Of a stretch of 64,000 bases of DNA, positions 1 through 12,000 are shown piece after piece. This stretch comes from Prinia subflava. Lineage: Eukaryota > Chordata > Aves > Passeriformes > Cisticolidae. Position 1 is the stretch's first letter. Each line of letters starts with the position of its first letter. Below the pieces are notes generated by a model, which worked only from the letters and a program-made list of their open reading frames with translations, was not told the DNA's origin and did not search any database. The position numbers and the translations under genes were made by a program. The stretch is taken from positions 14,303,098-14,367,097 of the forward strand of contig NC_086251.1 of the NCBI RefSeq assembly GCF_021018805.1. The letters are read 5' to 3'.

Positions 1-120
1 GGAGAGGCCGGGGAGCCCCCAGCGCACGGGGCTGGCTGCGGGGGTGAACACCGCCATGGCTCGCCAGCGAACGACCCCGGTGGTCTGGAACAACAGGTTC
101 CACTACGCAGAATTCTGCTC
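1..120. other. GC-rich left edge, possible exon or CpG-island end
   Basis: The first ~110 bases are strongly GC- and CpG-rich, then composition drops abruptly to AT-rich DNA. Plus-strand frame 1 is open from base 1 to a stop at about 121-123, and an ATG on each strand falls near 55-60. No family is recognisable in any frame. In the human order the gene left of NUCB2 is PIK3C2A on the opposite strand, so this could be its 5' end, but nothing in the sequence confirms that. Confidence 0.2.
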
Positions 121-130
121 AACTAGCTCC

Positions 131-1404
131 AGAAACTACTGCCCGGCAAGGGCAGATCCCTGTTGTCAACTCCCATCTTCCTGACATACCAACACGTTTC
201 AGAAAGACCAAATATTTTGGTTTGACCTTCACAATAGCTTCAAAAGAACGAAATGCTTTGGATATGCCCAAAAGTATTGCATGTGGGATTTCATAGAAAG
301 TTTAGACAATAGGCCTTTCATAAGATCAAATTAAAAGTTGTCACGGAGCTGTAAACATAATAGTATTGTTTTTAATGTAGATGTAAAAAAATTCCAGACA
401 GAATAACTTTATATTCCATCCACTCAGGGATTACTTAAAATAAGCAAAGAATTCAGTTTATGCCTATTGGTACTTTATTCTGCACTTTTAGCGCACTGAA
501 ATTCCAAAAAATACAAAACACACAGTGAAGCATAGAAAACATGTGAAAAGAAGACGCATGAGTTTAGAAGCTACGATATAAATATCAAAAATGACTCAGG
601 AATACATTGCTGGCTGTCATATTTCTACTGTGGATATATATAACCATCATTTTAGCATCTAAGCATTTTCTGTTGGATAGATCTTGACACCTTTAATGCC
701 AATGAAAGCCCTTGGAGGTGAGTTCAACATGAGCAAAATGGGGACTTGGAAGACTGACACAAAATGTGTTCCTGGAGAATCACCACAGACATGACTTTAA
801 TTACATAGATTAAAAAAATTACCAGAGTTCTTACTACCCTTGTGATCTAAGCCATCAGAAATTTTTCAGGCTGACAGTTATTAGGAGTAGAAATCAATCC
901 TTTCTAATGCCATTCCAGTTTTGACAATCAATAAGCAAATTCTGCTCCAATTTTGAACACAGAGTAGAGCATCAGTAGAAGAAATCTACCCAAAAAAAGA
1001 AAGCTCAAGGTTCCTTTCCAGACACTCTGTCCAAACACACCTTCTTTCCAGACTGCATTTCAGACTCTTTGTCCTGGCAGTCGTGTCTCCTGGCCGCCTG
1101 CTCTGCTGGGCTCCTGTGGTGATCCTGGCCAGGAGAGCGCTGTACTTGGAGCAATTAGTGACCCACTAAGTGATGCTTTACAGAGGCACAGTGTCTTTCT
1201 GCTGCAAACCACATCCACGGTGTCTGTGCTGCTTTCCCCTTCACGAACAGGTCACATTAAACTGCTCCCAATTACACCTATGACTCACTGGCCATAGGGT
1301 TTAGTCCTGGGATAACCATTTGCCCATGTTTCATCCTGTGCTAAGTAAAGGAGCATTAACCTTTGTAGTCTGAACAAAAGGCAGTTGCCACACCCAACAG
1401 TTTC
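131..1404. other. Intergenic DNA, nothing identified
   Basis: AT-rich sequence with no open frame of note, no splice-bounded coding segment and no repeat family I recognise. Confidence 0.5.
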
Positions 1405-1470
1405 AACAAGATCATGTTGGGATGAGCTATCTTTAAGGTCCCTTCCAACCCTAGCCACTCTATGATTCCC
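1405..1470 (+). mobile_element. CR1 LINE 3' tail fragment
   Basis: A short piece matches the last ~60 bases of avian CR1 elements in sense orientation: a 'ctttaaggtcccttccaacc' core followed by 'tctatgattcc'. This is the usual 5'-truncated end, strongly diverged. The open frame that overlaps it on the minus strand is not a gene. Confidence 0.6.
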
Positions 1471-1860
1471 TGATAGATCACGGCTATTTGATTGACCAAC
1501 CTCCATCACGTTATTACATAATATGTGACAGTAGGTCAAATATGAATCTTACTCGTTAAGATAGGAAAGATGATTTAGTTCATTCTGTGGATTAGTGAAC
1601 AATTTTAGACTATTATCAAGCCTGCCTATCAGTGTCACTCTAACTGTAAGAACTGTCTGTGCTTTTACTTGGAAATTATTTCCTTCTTGTCAAAAATTTT
1701 TCTTGCTATTCCACATTTAAAAAAAATAATTTAAGCCCATCCTTTTTAGCACTATCTCATTTTTAAATGGTATTCTGAAGGTACTTCATGTTAAATAGGT
1801 GCTGATTTTGTATTATCACACTGAACACCAATAGAGTGTTCTATTCCTTCCTTTGCTTTC

Positions 1861-2425
1861 ACAGTCACAGAATCATTAAGATTGGAAAATATTTCCAAGA
1901 TCACTGAACCCAACCTTTGGCTGGACACCACGCTGTCAACTAGACCATGGCAATAAGTGCCATGCCCAGTCATTTCTTCAACACCTCCAGGGATGGTGAT
2001 TCCACCACCTCCCTGGGCACTCTTCCAGGGCTTGACAACACTTTCAGTGAAGAAATTATTTCTGATGTCCAGCCTGAACCTCACCTGGCACAACTCGGGG
2101 CCATTTCCTCTTGTCCTGTTGCTGAGAGAAGAGACCCACCTGGCTACAGCCTCCTTTCAGCATTGTAGAGAGTGAAAAGGTCTCCCCTGAGCCTCCTTTT
2201 CTCCAGCTTAAACAACCCCACCCCCTAAGCAGTTCCTCAGACCTTTCACCAACTTTGTTTTCCTTCTCTGGACTAGCTGCAGCACCTCAATGTCTTTCCT
2301 GAATTGAGAGGCTCAGAACTGGACATAGGATTCAAGGTGCCACCTCACCAGTGACAACTCCAGGGGAGCAATCACTGCCCTGGTCCTGCTGGCCACACTA
2401 TTTGTGATACAGGCCAGCACTTTGC
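1861..2425 (-). mobile_element. CR1 LINE fragment, antisense
   Basis: This is an old CR1 3' part read on the minus strand. On the plus strand it starts with the reverse complement of the CR1 tail ('cacagaatcattaagattgg'). It continues through the diagnostic 'cagtgaagaaatt', 'cctcttgtcctgt' and 'ctggacataggattcaaggtg' blocks. The small open frames here (about 70-100 codons on both strands) are by-products of the repeat. Confidence 0.8.
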
Positions 2426-2429
2426 ACTG

Positions 2430-5400
2430 AAGAGCAACTCTAACACAAGTACTTTTGCCTCTGCTTTCATTGTTTCTCAGCTACATCCACATTACCCAAG
2501 TACCAATTATCAGGTGCACTCTGGCAGTGGTACGAGCCAGTTTTAGAAATAGCATTTGTATGTCAGATGCCAGGTAGCCTCTCCATAGCTGGGCAGCCAC
2601 AGCAGCTCTCCTTCAAGAAAGACAACTGGTTGGCCTTGGAAGCTCAGCTTCCAGGCAAAGTGACACTATTTCCTAGAGAGCTGAGTCAAGAAAGGAACAG
2701 AGGCATAGCCTGCAGATTTGCTTAGGAACGGATGATTACAAGTTACCCATTCCCACATGCAGAAATGACGCCAGCTCTAAAGTATTTCTCATACAGGAAG
2801 TTATTAATGTGCCAGTGTAAAAGCAATGCACAAGGTGTGTGTCTCAGCAGCCTCACTGTCTTGTTCCTGGGTGCCTTGTCTGTGATAAACAGATCAAATG
2901 CCACAGTTGCACTTTTTCAGGAGATAAAGCTATGATAAAACCAATGATATTTTCACTTGATAAAACTATGACTTGTAAAAAACCTCACAATTTATTAAAT
3001 AACATTTTAATGAAAATTTGAATTGCATACCACAGACAGAATAAATGAGAGAATTTGGTCAAATATTTGGAGAGAGTTAGTGCGGTGCTTGCTATGCTGA
3101 TAGTCAAACATCCCAAAAGAACTGACAGACAGCATATGCAAAGACCAAATCAGTTTGTGTAACTAACCATATTGACACTGGTATTAACTGGAAATATGAC
3201 AAACTGTCACTGGTAGATGACTTTTTAAACAGTATCTAGGATACAAGGAAGCCTGAAGTATACCTAGATCAAAAGGATGCCTACACATAAAGCTGAGCAA
3301 ATGTGTTGTGGTGACTATAACACATGGGAAGTAAAAAACAAAACAAAACCAAAACACACAAAACTCAAAAAAACAAACACCCACCATCAAAACAAACAAA
3401 CAAAAAAAGAATAACTAAAAACAATTACTTTAAAGCCAAAATTTCCTTCGTTTTCTTCTAAGCATAAAATGCATTTATGTTACCCCCCCCCAATTTAACA
3501 GGTGAATGCCTTGAGCTACTGGAATTGCTGGCTGCCTTTAACTAACTGGAAGGAATAAACTTCATGTCTATTGTTAGAGTATCCTTTTTGTAAATGACAA
3601 ATTGTTAGTAGGAGCACAGGGATTATTAAATGACAAATGTGCTTCCTGTGACAATAGGAAGATGGAGAATATCCTACCAAGGACAAAAACCTCTTCACAG
3701 AATCTTTGCCGTGTACCAGAACATGGTGAAAAAGCCACACCCACTTTGTGCAGCATGGAAATTCCCGGGATTTCATTCACTGGGGTGTGGACTGCAACAC
3801 AAAGTTTGGATTTGAAAGTAGACCAACTCAGACTATGCAGGAAACTAAAATCGTGCAACTACATCTACAATTCCAGTATGAGGCTGCTCTTAGCATGGCT
3901 GCTGGATTCAGTGATGTTTGAATTAAAGACAAAACAGCTTTTATCTTGTTATATTTATCTTGTTATATTTATCTTGTTATATTTTCTTAAAGAAGTCATG
4001 TTAAATATACTGAGAAACTAAGCCTAAACCGAGTAAACACTAAAAAAATCTACCAATCCTCAGCTAATCAAGACACTGATAGCCTCAAGGTGACCTCTAC
4101 ATATTTAAAGGCAACAAGTTTAAGGAGCTAATTTTGGAACAATTGGTAATTTGTATCAAAATTGCAGCCAGGGTGTCCTATCTATGAACTTTTTTTTCTC
4201 TGCGAACCAGCAGAGGGAGACAGGTTCTGTTTTACTCTGAAAGAGAACAGAAGATTGTATTACTTCAAAAATGACACCTTCTGAAAATTCACTATCATTT
4301 CCTAGCCTAGGTTTGCAATGTCTTTTCTTGGTAATTTTGAACTCTATTATTAATACTCACTTTTTTTTGTTTGGCTGGTTTTTTGGGTTTGTTGTTGTTG
4401 TTGTTTGGTTTTTTTGTGCTTATCCAAGCTTAAAAGGCTATTGCTTACATCTGAAGATGTTTAATCAACAGCATGTTCCTATTAATACTTCACTATGAAT
4501 TTCTCTCAGGGAGAAAGGGGATATCAGTGTTAGCAATGACTGAAAGAAAAATTAGGCTGTGGTTTTGTTTTTGTTGTTTCACGGTCATGCAACAGCTTGC
4601 ATGTGTTTGCACCATGTCTAAAGTCTGCATATGGCTCTCAAAATCTAAACAGTAATTTCAGCTGGCTTTACATATGAGTTACATATCTAAGGACTAAATA
4701 TAAGAAGACAGTTCTATTCTAAAGTGAAAACCACAAAAACAACTCCTGGTGGTTTCAAGTGCAAGTAAAATGTTCTCTTGGGTTAATTTCTTAGGACCCA
4801 GGTCTTGCTTCAGGAAATGGGAATTAAGGTATTACAAGCCAAAATGTTACTACAATCTTGACACAGAAACTTAGGTATGTCTCATGGTTTAGGCAACATT
4901 CTCTACAAAATTACATAAAATGGGATTTGAAATTAATAAAATATTTTTCATATTTACCCATAGTTTTGCAGATAAGTTATGTCCAGAAGAACTACCTGAA
5001 CAGGGACCTGAACAGAAATAATTTTACTCGTGTTACTACTTGTTTTTACTGTAAATAGTTTGTGATCGTACTTTTTTTTCATAAACTCCCTTTTGCAGAT
5101 TGTTTATTTACTCAGAAAATAAACTGTAAGAAAGGCTTTTTGGATAGAATGCTATAAGCAATATGCACAAATGCTGTAATTTTACATAAATCTTGAATAA
5201 AATGAAATTTTTGAATATTGCTAAAAAAGATTAGAAGCTGAAGAGTTATAAAATGCATGCAGAAAGTGTGTCAGTGCTGCAGCATACTCAGGAGGTACTG
5301 TGGGACAGTTTTCAGTCTGTGGTGTGCTCTGCTAAGGGCTCTTATGTAAGAATGGTGCCAGAAAAACCTGTGTGAGAAACTGCGGGCAACAGGATGCGTG

Positions 5401-7020
5401 CCTGGAAATAGCAATCATTCCTGGGGTAAAGATAATTGAGGTAATTGGGAAGCCTGTTAGTATTTAAAATCCCAATCACAACCAGTCATGCTTAATCAGA
5501 CATCCAAAGGCAGAGGATGATAAAACTGCATATTGAGTACTCCCTTGAATTAGCCCCTATCAAGAAGTTCAAACAAACCAAGCAGCACTACCAGTAGGAG
5601 TCCTACACAGGAGAGACTTCCACAGGCTAAGAAGGGGGTTATAAGGTCTTCTCCCAGCTGCCCATACTTCTGCAGCTCCATGAAAGATCCAAGCCCTTCC
5701 CAACAAAATCTGCTTCTTCCTTTCTAATTGCATGAAGCTTCTTGTAGCTACCCTACATTCCTCAGTAACAAAACTTCATAATTCTTTAAGCCTTGCAAGC
5801 CCATGGAAATATTCTACTATTAAAAAAAGTATTGAACAATTCCTTATGTCATGCTTTTACTTGTAGTCACACAGTGTATATTGGTAAAAAGAAATTATCC
5901 TATCAAGGACATTCACTGAGGTGTTTTCATGTCCCTGTCCAAATCTAAATCTGTTGTGGCTCTGGCCCTTAATCCTTGTAATTTGGTGTCCAGCTTCTTG
6001 TCGTTTTCATCGGGGAAGTTAAGTACAAAATGTGTTCCCTGGAGAACAGTTGTAAAACCAGGTTTCAGGTTAAGGGTCAATGATCTAAATTCTGGAAGCA
6101 GCAGAATTATTTTTAAATGCCTTAAATCTTTGCCAATATTCTCTGGCTGGTAAATAGGCATCTTCTACTTAGGGATGACAGTTATGTAACAGTGGAGCAC
6201 TGGCACATTATTCAAAGGGATTTATTGCTTTCCTTTGCTGCTTGCATTCGTGAGTAGAAAGACACCCATGCTTGAGGGACTAAACTGGAGAGAGCTTTAA
6301 TGAAAATTATCTCTGAGTTTGGTGGAAAACCTTTCAGATAGGATTGCTGTGGTCAGCCCCCAGAAAAAAGAACCCAACATCAGAGGCCACCAACATTAAT
6401 ACGTGTCACAACTCACTGAACAACTTACCACAGAGTTTGTGTGCGTGGGAGGGAAAAAAAACCAGTGTGTGGTCATGTGTGCACAGCTCATGGAGAAACT
6501 TCAAGGGCAGGGGACAGCTGATGGGCTTACCACACAGTTCTGGCCTTGTTACAAACCCCATCTTTGTGGATACACCATCCCACTGAACAATTCCACCAAA
6601 CCTACCAGGAACTCCATCTGGATTGAGCTGGTACTCCCAAATGTGGGTGTGCAGAGTGCATCGAGAATGTTCCTCCTGATCTTCTAGGGTGCCAGAGAAA
6701 TCATGTGTCAGATCACCTTCTTGGGCTCCAAAGTCATCCTCCTGCAATGAAGCTGTGACACATCAGACCATGGAGAAATACAGCCCTTGTCCTAAGAACA
6801 CAGGTGGTACTGAAGCATTTGGAAATAGTAATGTTAAGAAGATCACTTATTTTCCAAACATAAATGCAGAATTAAGACTTAAATAGTGTTGGCCCTTTGC
6901 TTGAGATACATACTGAAGAGTAGCTGAAGGATGTGGAAGAGAATATGTACAAGGGAATGACACCACAGTATTGGCTAATTCTTCCTATGACACCATACCT
7001 TCAAACTAAAACCTTCAAAC
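2430..7020. other. Intergenic DNA with low-complexity patches
   Basis: No gene is supported. An A/C-rich patch lies at about 3331-3412 and a T/G-rich patch with GTT repeats at about 4366-4420. Near 3950-3982 a short 'cttgttatatttat' motif is repeated about three times. Open frames of 60-139 codons occur here but show no recognisable domain and no splice context. Confidence 0.45.
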
Positions 7021-7025
7021 TTCAA

Positions 7026-7262
7026 GCTGAAAGAGAGTAGGTTTGGATTAGGTGTTAGGAAAAAATTCTTTCTGTGAGGGTGGTGAGGCACAGGCTGCCC
7101 AGAGAAGCTGTGGATGTCCCATCCCTGGCAGTGTTCAAGGCCAGGCTGGACGGGGCTCTGAACAGCCTGGTCTAGTGGAAGGTGTCCCTGCCCATGGCAG
7201 GGGGTTGGAACTGGATGATCTTTAAGGTCCATTCCAACTCAAACCATTCTGAGATTCTATGA
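7026..7262 (+). mobile_element. CR1 LINE 3' end, sense
   Basis: A well-preserved CR1 3' terminal region. It reads 'gaggttaggaaaaaattctt'-like, then 'gtgagggtggtgaggcacag', 'tggtctagtggaaggtgtcc', 'catggcagggggttggaact' and ends in the tail 'gattctatgat'. It is 5'-truncated, as is usual for avian CR1. The 85-codon minus-strand frame across it is an artefact. Confidence 0.9.
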
Positions 7263-8483
7263 TACCTAATTTGGCACAGTGAAGCAAGTATCTAAGATCA
7301 TGTGTGTGTGGTAAAAGTATAGAGTGGTCTAACAACTCCTAGAAATCTCTAAATCAGATCAGTTTTAGCTACCTAGTTTTAACTAAATATCAGGCCTTTC
7401 AGAAAAAAAAAATTAAATTGTGTATATGTCACCTGCAAATGTTACTTCTACTAGAATACTGCACAGTCTTTTGGGAGAGCAGAAATTCATTGTCCAAGTC
7501 AAGAATCACATCATCAAGTATGATCTTGGTTTTGTGTTTAAATCAATGGAAGATGTGCTCTTTTTTCACTGAAAGAATAGCATAAAAAGAACAAAACTAT
7601 CTTTGCTTTATTCCACTAAAACCAGTGGATGGATCCACTTACAGTTTAAGAGTACCTGGCTGAATACTTAACCCATGGAAGCTACATATTAAAAAACACA
7701 CTAATGAAAAGTTACATGCTTCAGCTCTGTTTTCATCATTCATTCTCTGTTAGCAAGGGCATCCTGTCCTCCTTAGTCTTTTATTATTAAACACAAATCC
7801 AACTCCTGGTCATTAGGTTATTATATAAAATGCCCACCTCCCATGTGATATTAAAAACCTTTAAAAATCTACAAGGTTTAAGTCAGAAAAGCCAGAATTT
7901 TTCTAAAACCTGGTAGTCTTTGTGAGATTTAAAACCCAAATAAAGATTAATTACATTTTCCTGAAGCAGCAGAGAATACACTGATCATCCCTGACCTCTC
8001 TCTTAGGTTGAGAGATACTTTATTAGCTTGTTCTAAGGACAGACAGAAGCATACTTTTTTCAACCCTGAAAAGATATGAAACATTCCCAGCCTTTTAGAG
8101 AATTCTCTGGATATTTTGGAGGATGCACATAGCTTTCACTAAAGGGGGAAAGTACAGATTGGAAACAGATGGGGTTCTTATTTTTTTTTAATTGATCACA
8201 AAACCTACAATTTGGAATAATCAGGCTAAAAATCCTATTCTCAATTATACCACTTCTATTTTTTCTAACATCAGTTTCATGAGCTCTGCAGGCACTGCAG
8301 AGCACAATTTTCTACAGAAAAGGACAGATAGCCTGACAGCTGTAGAGGGCTTATACTGAAAGCATTTAAAGAATCCTTCTTTAATCTGATTTTGGTGGAA
8401 ATTAAGCTTTACTCATGTTCTATTTGCACTGAAATTAACAGGGTTGATCTCAAGGATGACTGAAACATCCCTGGGAGCTAGGA
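7263..8483. other. Intergenic DNA, nothing identified
   Basis: AT-rich single-copy-looking sequence with no coding segment or repeat I can support. Confidence 0.5.
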
Positions 8484-8516
8484 ATGGAAGGAAACGAAGG
8501 GAATGGAAATGGAAAT

Positions 8517-9020
8517 GGGAAGGGAAAGGGAAAGGGGAAGGGGAAGGGGAAGGGGAAGGGGAAGGGGAAGGGGAAGGGGAAGGGGAAGGGGAAGGGGAAG
8601 GGGAAGGGGAAGGGGAAGGGGAAGGGAGGGGAGGGGAGGGGAGGGGAGGGGAGGGGAGGGGAGGGGAGGGGAGGGGAGGGGAGGGAAGGGAAGGGAAGGG
8701 AAGGGAAGGGAAGGGAAGGGAAGGGAAGGGAAGGGAAGGGAAGGGAAGGGAAGGGAAGGGAAGGGAAGGGAAGGGAAGGGAAGGGAAGGGAAGGGAAGGG
8801 AAGGGAAGGGAAGGGAAGGGAAGGGAAGGGAAGGGAAGGGAAGGGAAGGGAAGGGAAGGGAAGGGAAGGGAAGGGAAGGGAAGGGAAGGGAAGGGAAGGG
8901 AAGGGAAGGGAAGGGAAGGGAAGGGAAGGGAAGGGAAGGGAAGGGAAGGGAAGGGAAGGGAAGGGAAGGGAAGGGAAGGGAAGGGAAGGGAAGGGAAGGG
9001 AAGGGAAGGGAAGGGAAGGG
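8517..9020. repeat. 504-nt pure purine tract of three linked microsatellites
   Basis: Every base from 8517 to 9020 is A or G on the plus strand. Three blocks follow one another: (GGGGAA)15 at 8534-8623, (GGGGA)11 at 8628-8682 and (GGGAA)67 at 8683-9017, ending in GGG. I counted the last block as 67 uninterrupted copies. A degenerate lead-in with GGAAAT-like units starts near 8484. Because no unit contains a stop codon, frames of 180-250 codons appear on both strands (Glu-Gly-Lys-rich or Pro-Phe-Ser-rich); none is a gene. Polypurine DNA of this kind can form triplexes, and the G runs could form quadruplexes. Confidence 0.97.
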
Positions 9021-12000
9021 CCATCTGTTCTGTGACAGTGTGTATTACAAGAAATTTCTTGAGATTCCATCCAACCCCTAAAAAAAGAGGATTTCCAACA
9101 AACCCTGGAGTATTTTCAGCCACTGAAAATCAGGCCACATGGTGGAATGTGGTTGAGACCAGAACCAGGGTATCCAATTTATCACAGGCTCTATCATAAT
9201 TATGAGATTGTTTCCAGAAAGTCCTTTTTAACACTAAGTTACTTGAGAAATACTAATAATGTTTCAGTTTCTTTTCAGATATCAAAATTCAGAGAATTCA
9301 CTAACCTTTTGGAATTAGTGAATAACATTCTTCCCCTGCTGCCCTTTATTCCCTTTCTTAAATAAGCATACAGGTTAAGAAAACTCAAATAAACCTGATA
9401 AATTATGTCACCATCTACAGTTTCAGTGACCCAGCCCAAGGTGTTTAGGGTGAAAACAGACTAAGACCCTGGAACTCATTAGAGACCACAAACTTAAAAT
9501 TAAAGAACAAATATCATGTTACGCTCTCAGCTAAGTGCACACATGGAGATTAGAGAGGACTAATAGAGCATGACTGGCACCTTTGCAAACACAGGGCTTC
9601 AAAGATAAATACACTGCCTGCCTAATGGCAAAAGGCAGACAGGTATGATGACAGAGGTAAAGCTTGTATTGAAAGCTTTTTTTTTTTTTTTTAACCCAAG
9701 TTTAAAGTGGATATCCCTCTGTGATCATTAAGCACCGGAAACGAATGTTTTGGACTGTTGTAGGGACCCAGTACCTTCAGTCATTAATGTGAAGGGAGTT
9801 TTGCCTTGGCCAGATGATAAAGCCTTAAGACTGAGAGTATCTAAGAAAAATTTGTGCAGTCATTTCAGTGGGTAAAGTTCCCTAAAATCTCAGAAAATGG
9901 CATAAATTTAAAAATAACATGGGAAGCAGTATTCATTTCCATCTGTGCGAGTAAAGCAATCCATTCAACATGGAGACCACGTGATTTGTTGGGTAGGCTG
10001 CAGAAAGATGACACTCCAGGACTTCCAGGGTGTCCATGTGTTTCGCTGGACAAGGAGCTTTGGGAAGAGTTTAGATGGAGAGATGAAAAGCGGCTGTTGT
10101 GAGACAGCCTTCCAGTTCCCTTGTAATGAGGCAACTGAGCCTGCCCTATTTCTAAAATGCAATTATACACCTGCAGCCTGAGGCTCATCGAAAGAGTCTG
10201 ATAACACTTTTACAACAAGGAACAATTGCAGAGCACTTTCAGATAGACTGATAAAAACTTTTACTTCATATATTACACTTTTATTGGAGGAGGAGATAAA
10301 ATATGGAAGGATGTGGGAATGAGGCCAGGAGATAACATCAGCAAAGAAAATGAGGTCCAGAAGAACTGCTGTTGTCCCAATCTATTTTATAACTCAGTCT
10401 GTCCCTCAGACATTTCCATTTCCACTATGTTCCTCTACATAAACACTGCAGCAAATACCATAAAGAAAGGCAGCATTAGCTACCTTTAATGTCAACACCA
10501 GAGAAGTAGGCAGCAAGTAGCTAACCAGTTCTAGGAAGTTCTTAGGTGTTGGTTCACAGGACAATTATTTCTCTTCTAAGTTGTACCAGCAGGTTTGAAA
10601 TTTTACTGGCTTTTTATCTCCAATGTGGCTGCTGCTCCACAACCTGGAAGAAGTTCTCTGCTTCACAATCTATGGAACACTTGGCTTAATATTTCCCTGT
10701 TTCACAGAAGAAGTATGAACAGTAACCACCACAAAATATTCCACATTAAAATTGCCTTTAAGAAGGACTATCTGAGTAATTATAATGTGATGGTCATTTA
10801 GTTGCACAATTGATTTAATGCTGGGCTTCTGAAATTATTTCAAGGGTTTTACTTTTCCTATCATTTAGTCTTTCATTCCTGCTCCTGCAAAAACATATTC
10901 TTGACAATATTAGCTGCAGGATAATGTTGCAATCTTGGTTTTCTTCCTCCACAAGGTTTTCTGCTCCCTTTGCTTTAAACTGTCCTTCCCCTGCTTCCCC
11001 TCCACTGACCCATGGCATGAGTTGATCAGGTCAACCACATAACTTTTCATCCAAATTAGACACATTCAGTAAAATAACTTGTTAAGATACAAAAGTAAGT
11101 GTCTATACAGAGTCAATCTTTTGCAATAAAACTCAAGCTATGCAACAAAATGTTACCCTGACCTGAGACAGTCCAGGATACATAATTTCTTTTGAAAGAG
11201 CTTGCATTATGGTTTATATCCATTCCTCTGCAGCACAGAGTAGCCTGTGTTTCCAGTTTCTAGACACACAACTCTGCCGAGGCAAGAAAATTACAAACAA
11301 CGCTTTTGGAAATATTTTCACCCAGCCTTATTTTTATGAATACCTTAGGAAGAAAAATATTTGCAATGCTGCATTAAACATATATGAATTCACAAAGAAT
11401 AAAGATCAGTGGTTGATAAAGTACAAAGGGTGACAGAAGCAGAGTGAAACAACTTTTAATCTGCTTTTATGTTCAACTAGGGTTTATGTAGGTCAATGCA
11501 AACCTTGCAAATTCCCCTCTGGCACATCGCTTGTAGAAATCTCTCTTTAAAATTTCATCAAAGAAAGGAAAAGTTGGGATGATGTCCCTTTCTGTAACAA
11601 AGTCGCTGCTTGTCACAGATCATTTACACATCTTGCTCATAATACTACTTCTGAAGAGAAAGTGTTTCATCTCTGAGATAGACAAAATGTTTCCTGATGG
11701 CCAGGGTCCAAAACAACACAGGATGGAGCAGAGCTTGCAACCATATCCGCCCATTCTTGTAACATTCAAATTTCCTCAGCAAGTTTTTCAGGAATAAGAT
11801 AACGTTAGGGTCCAAAGGGACACCAACAATACTTTTTACTAAATATTGCTCTTTTTTTCAGTGTGAAAAACAAAAAGACATCCAGTCTATAACTCATTGC
11901 TCCAATGAGCACACAGATATATTTTGGGTGCTTTGTTTTCAGTTTCTAAAACTGTCAATATTGTCAGCACTGCTCCACAGATGTCCACGAACATGCATGT

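Noticed and set aside
6344..6747. Overlapping frames of 80-113 codons on both strands near 6.4-6.7 kb
   Set aside because: No domain or family resemblance, no splice context, and both strands are about equally open.
8444..9199. Open frames of 183-251 codons on both strands (Gly/Glu/Lys-rich or Pro/Phe/Ser-rich)
   Set aside because: They are translations of the purine microsatellite, which contains no stop in any frame; there is no start context, splice site or domain.
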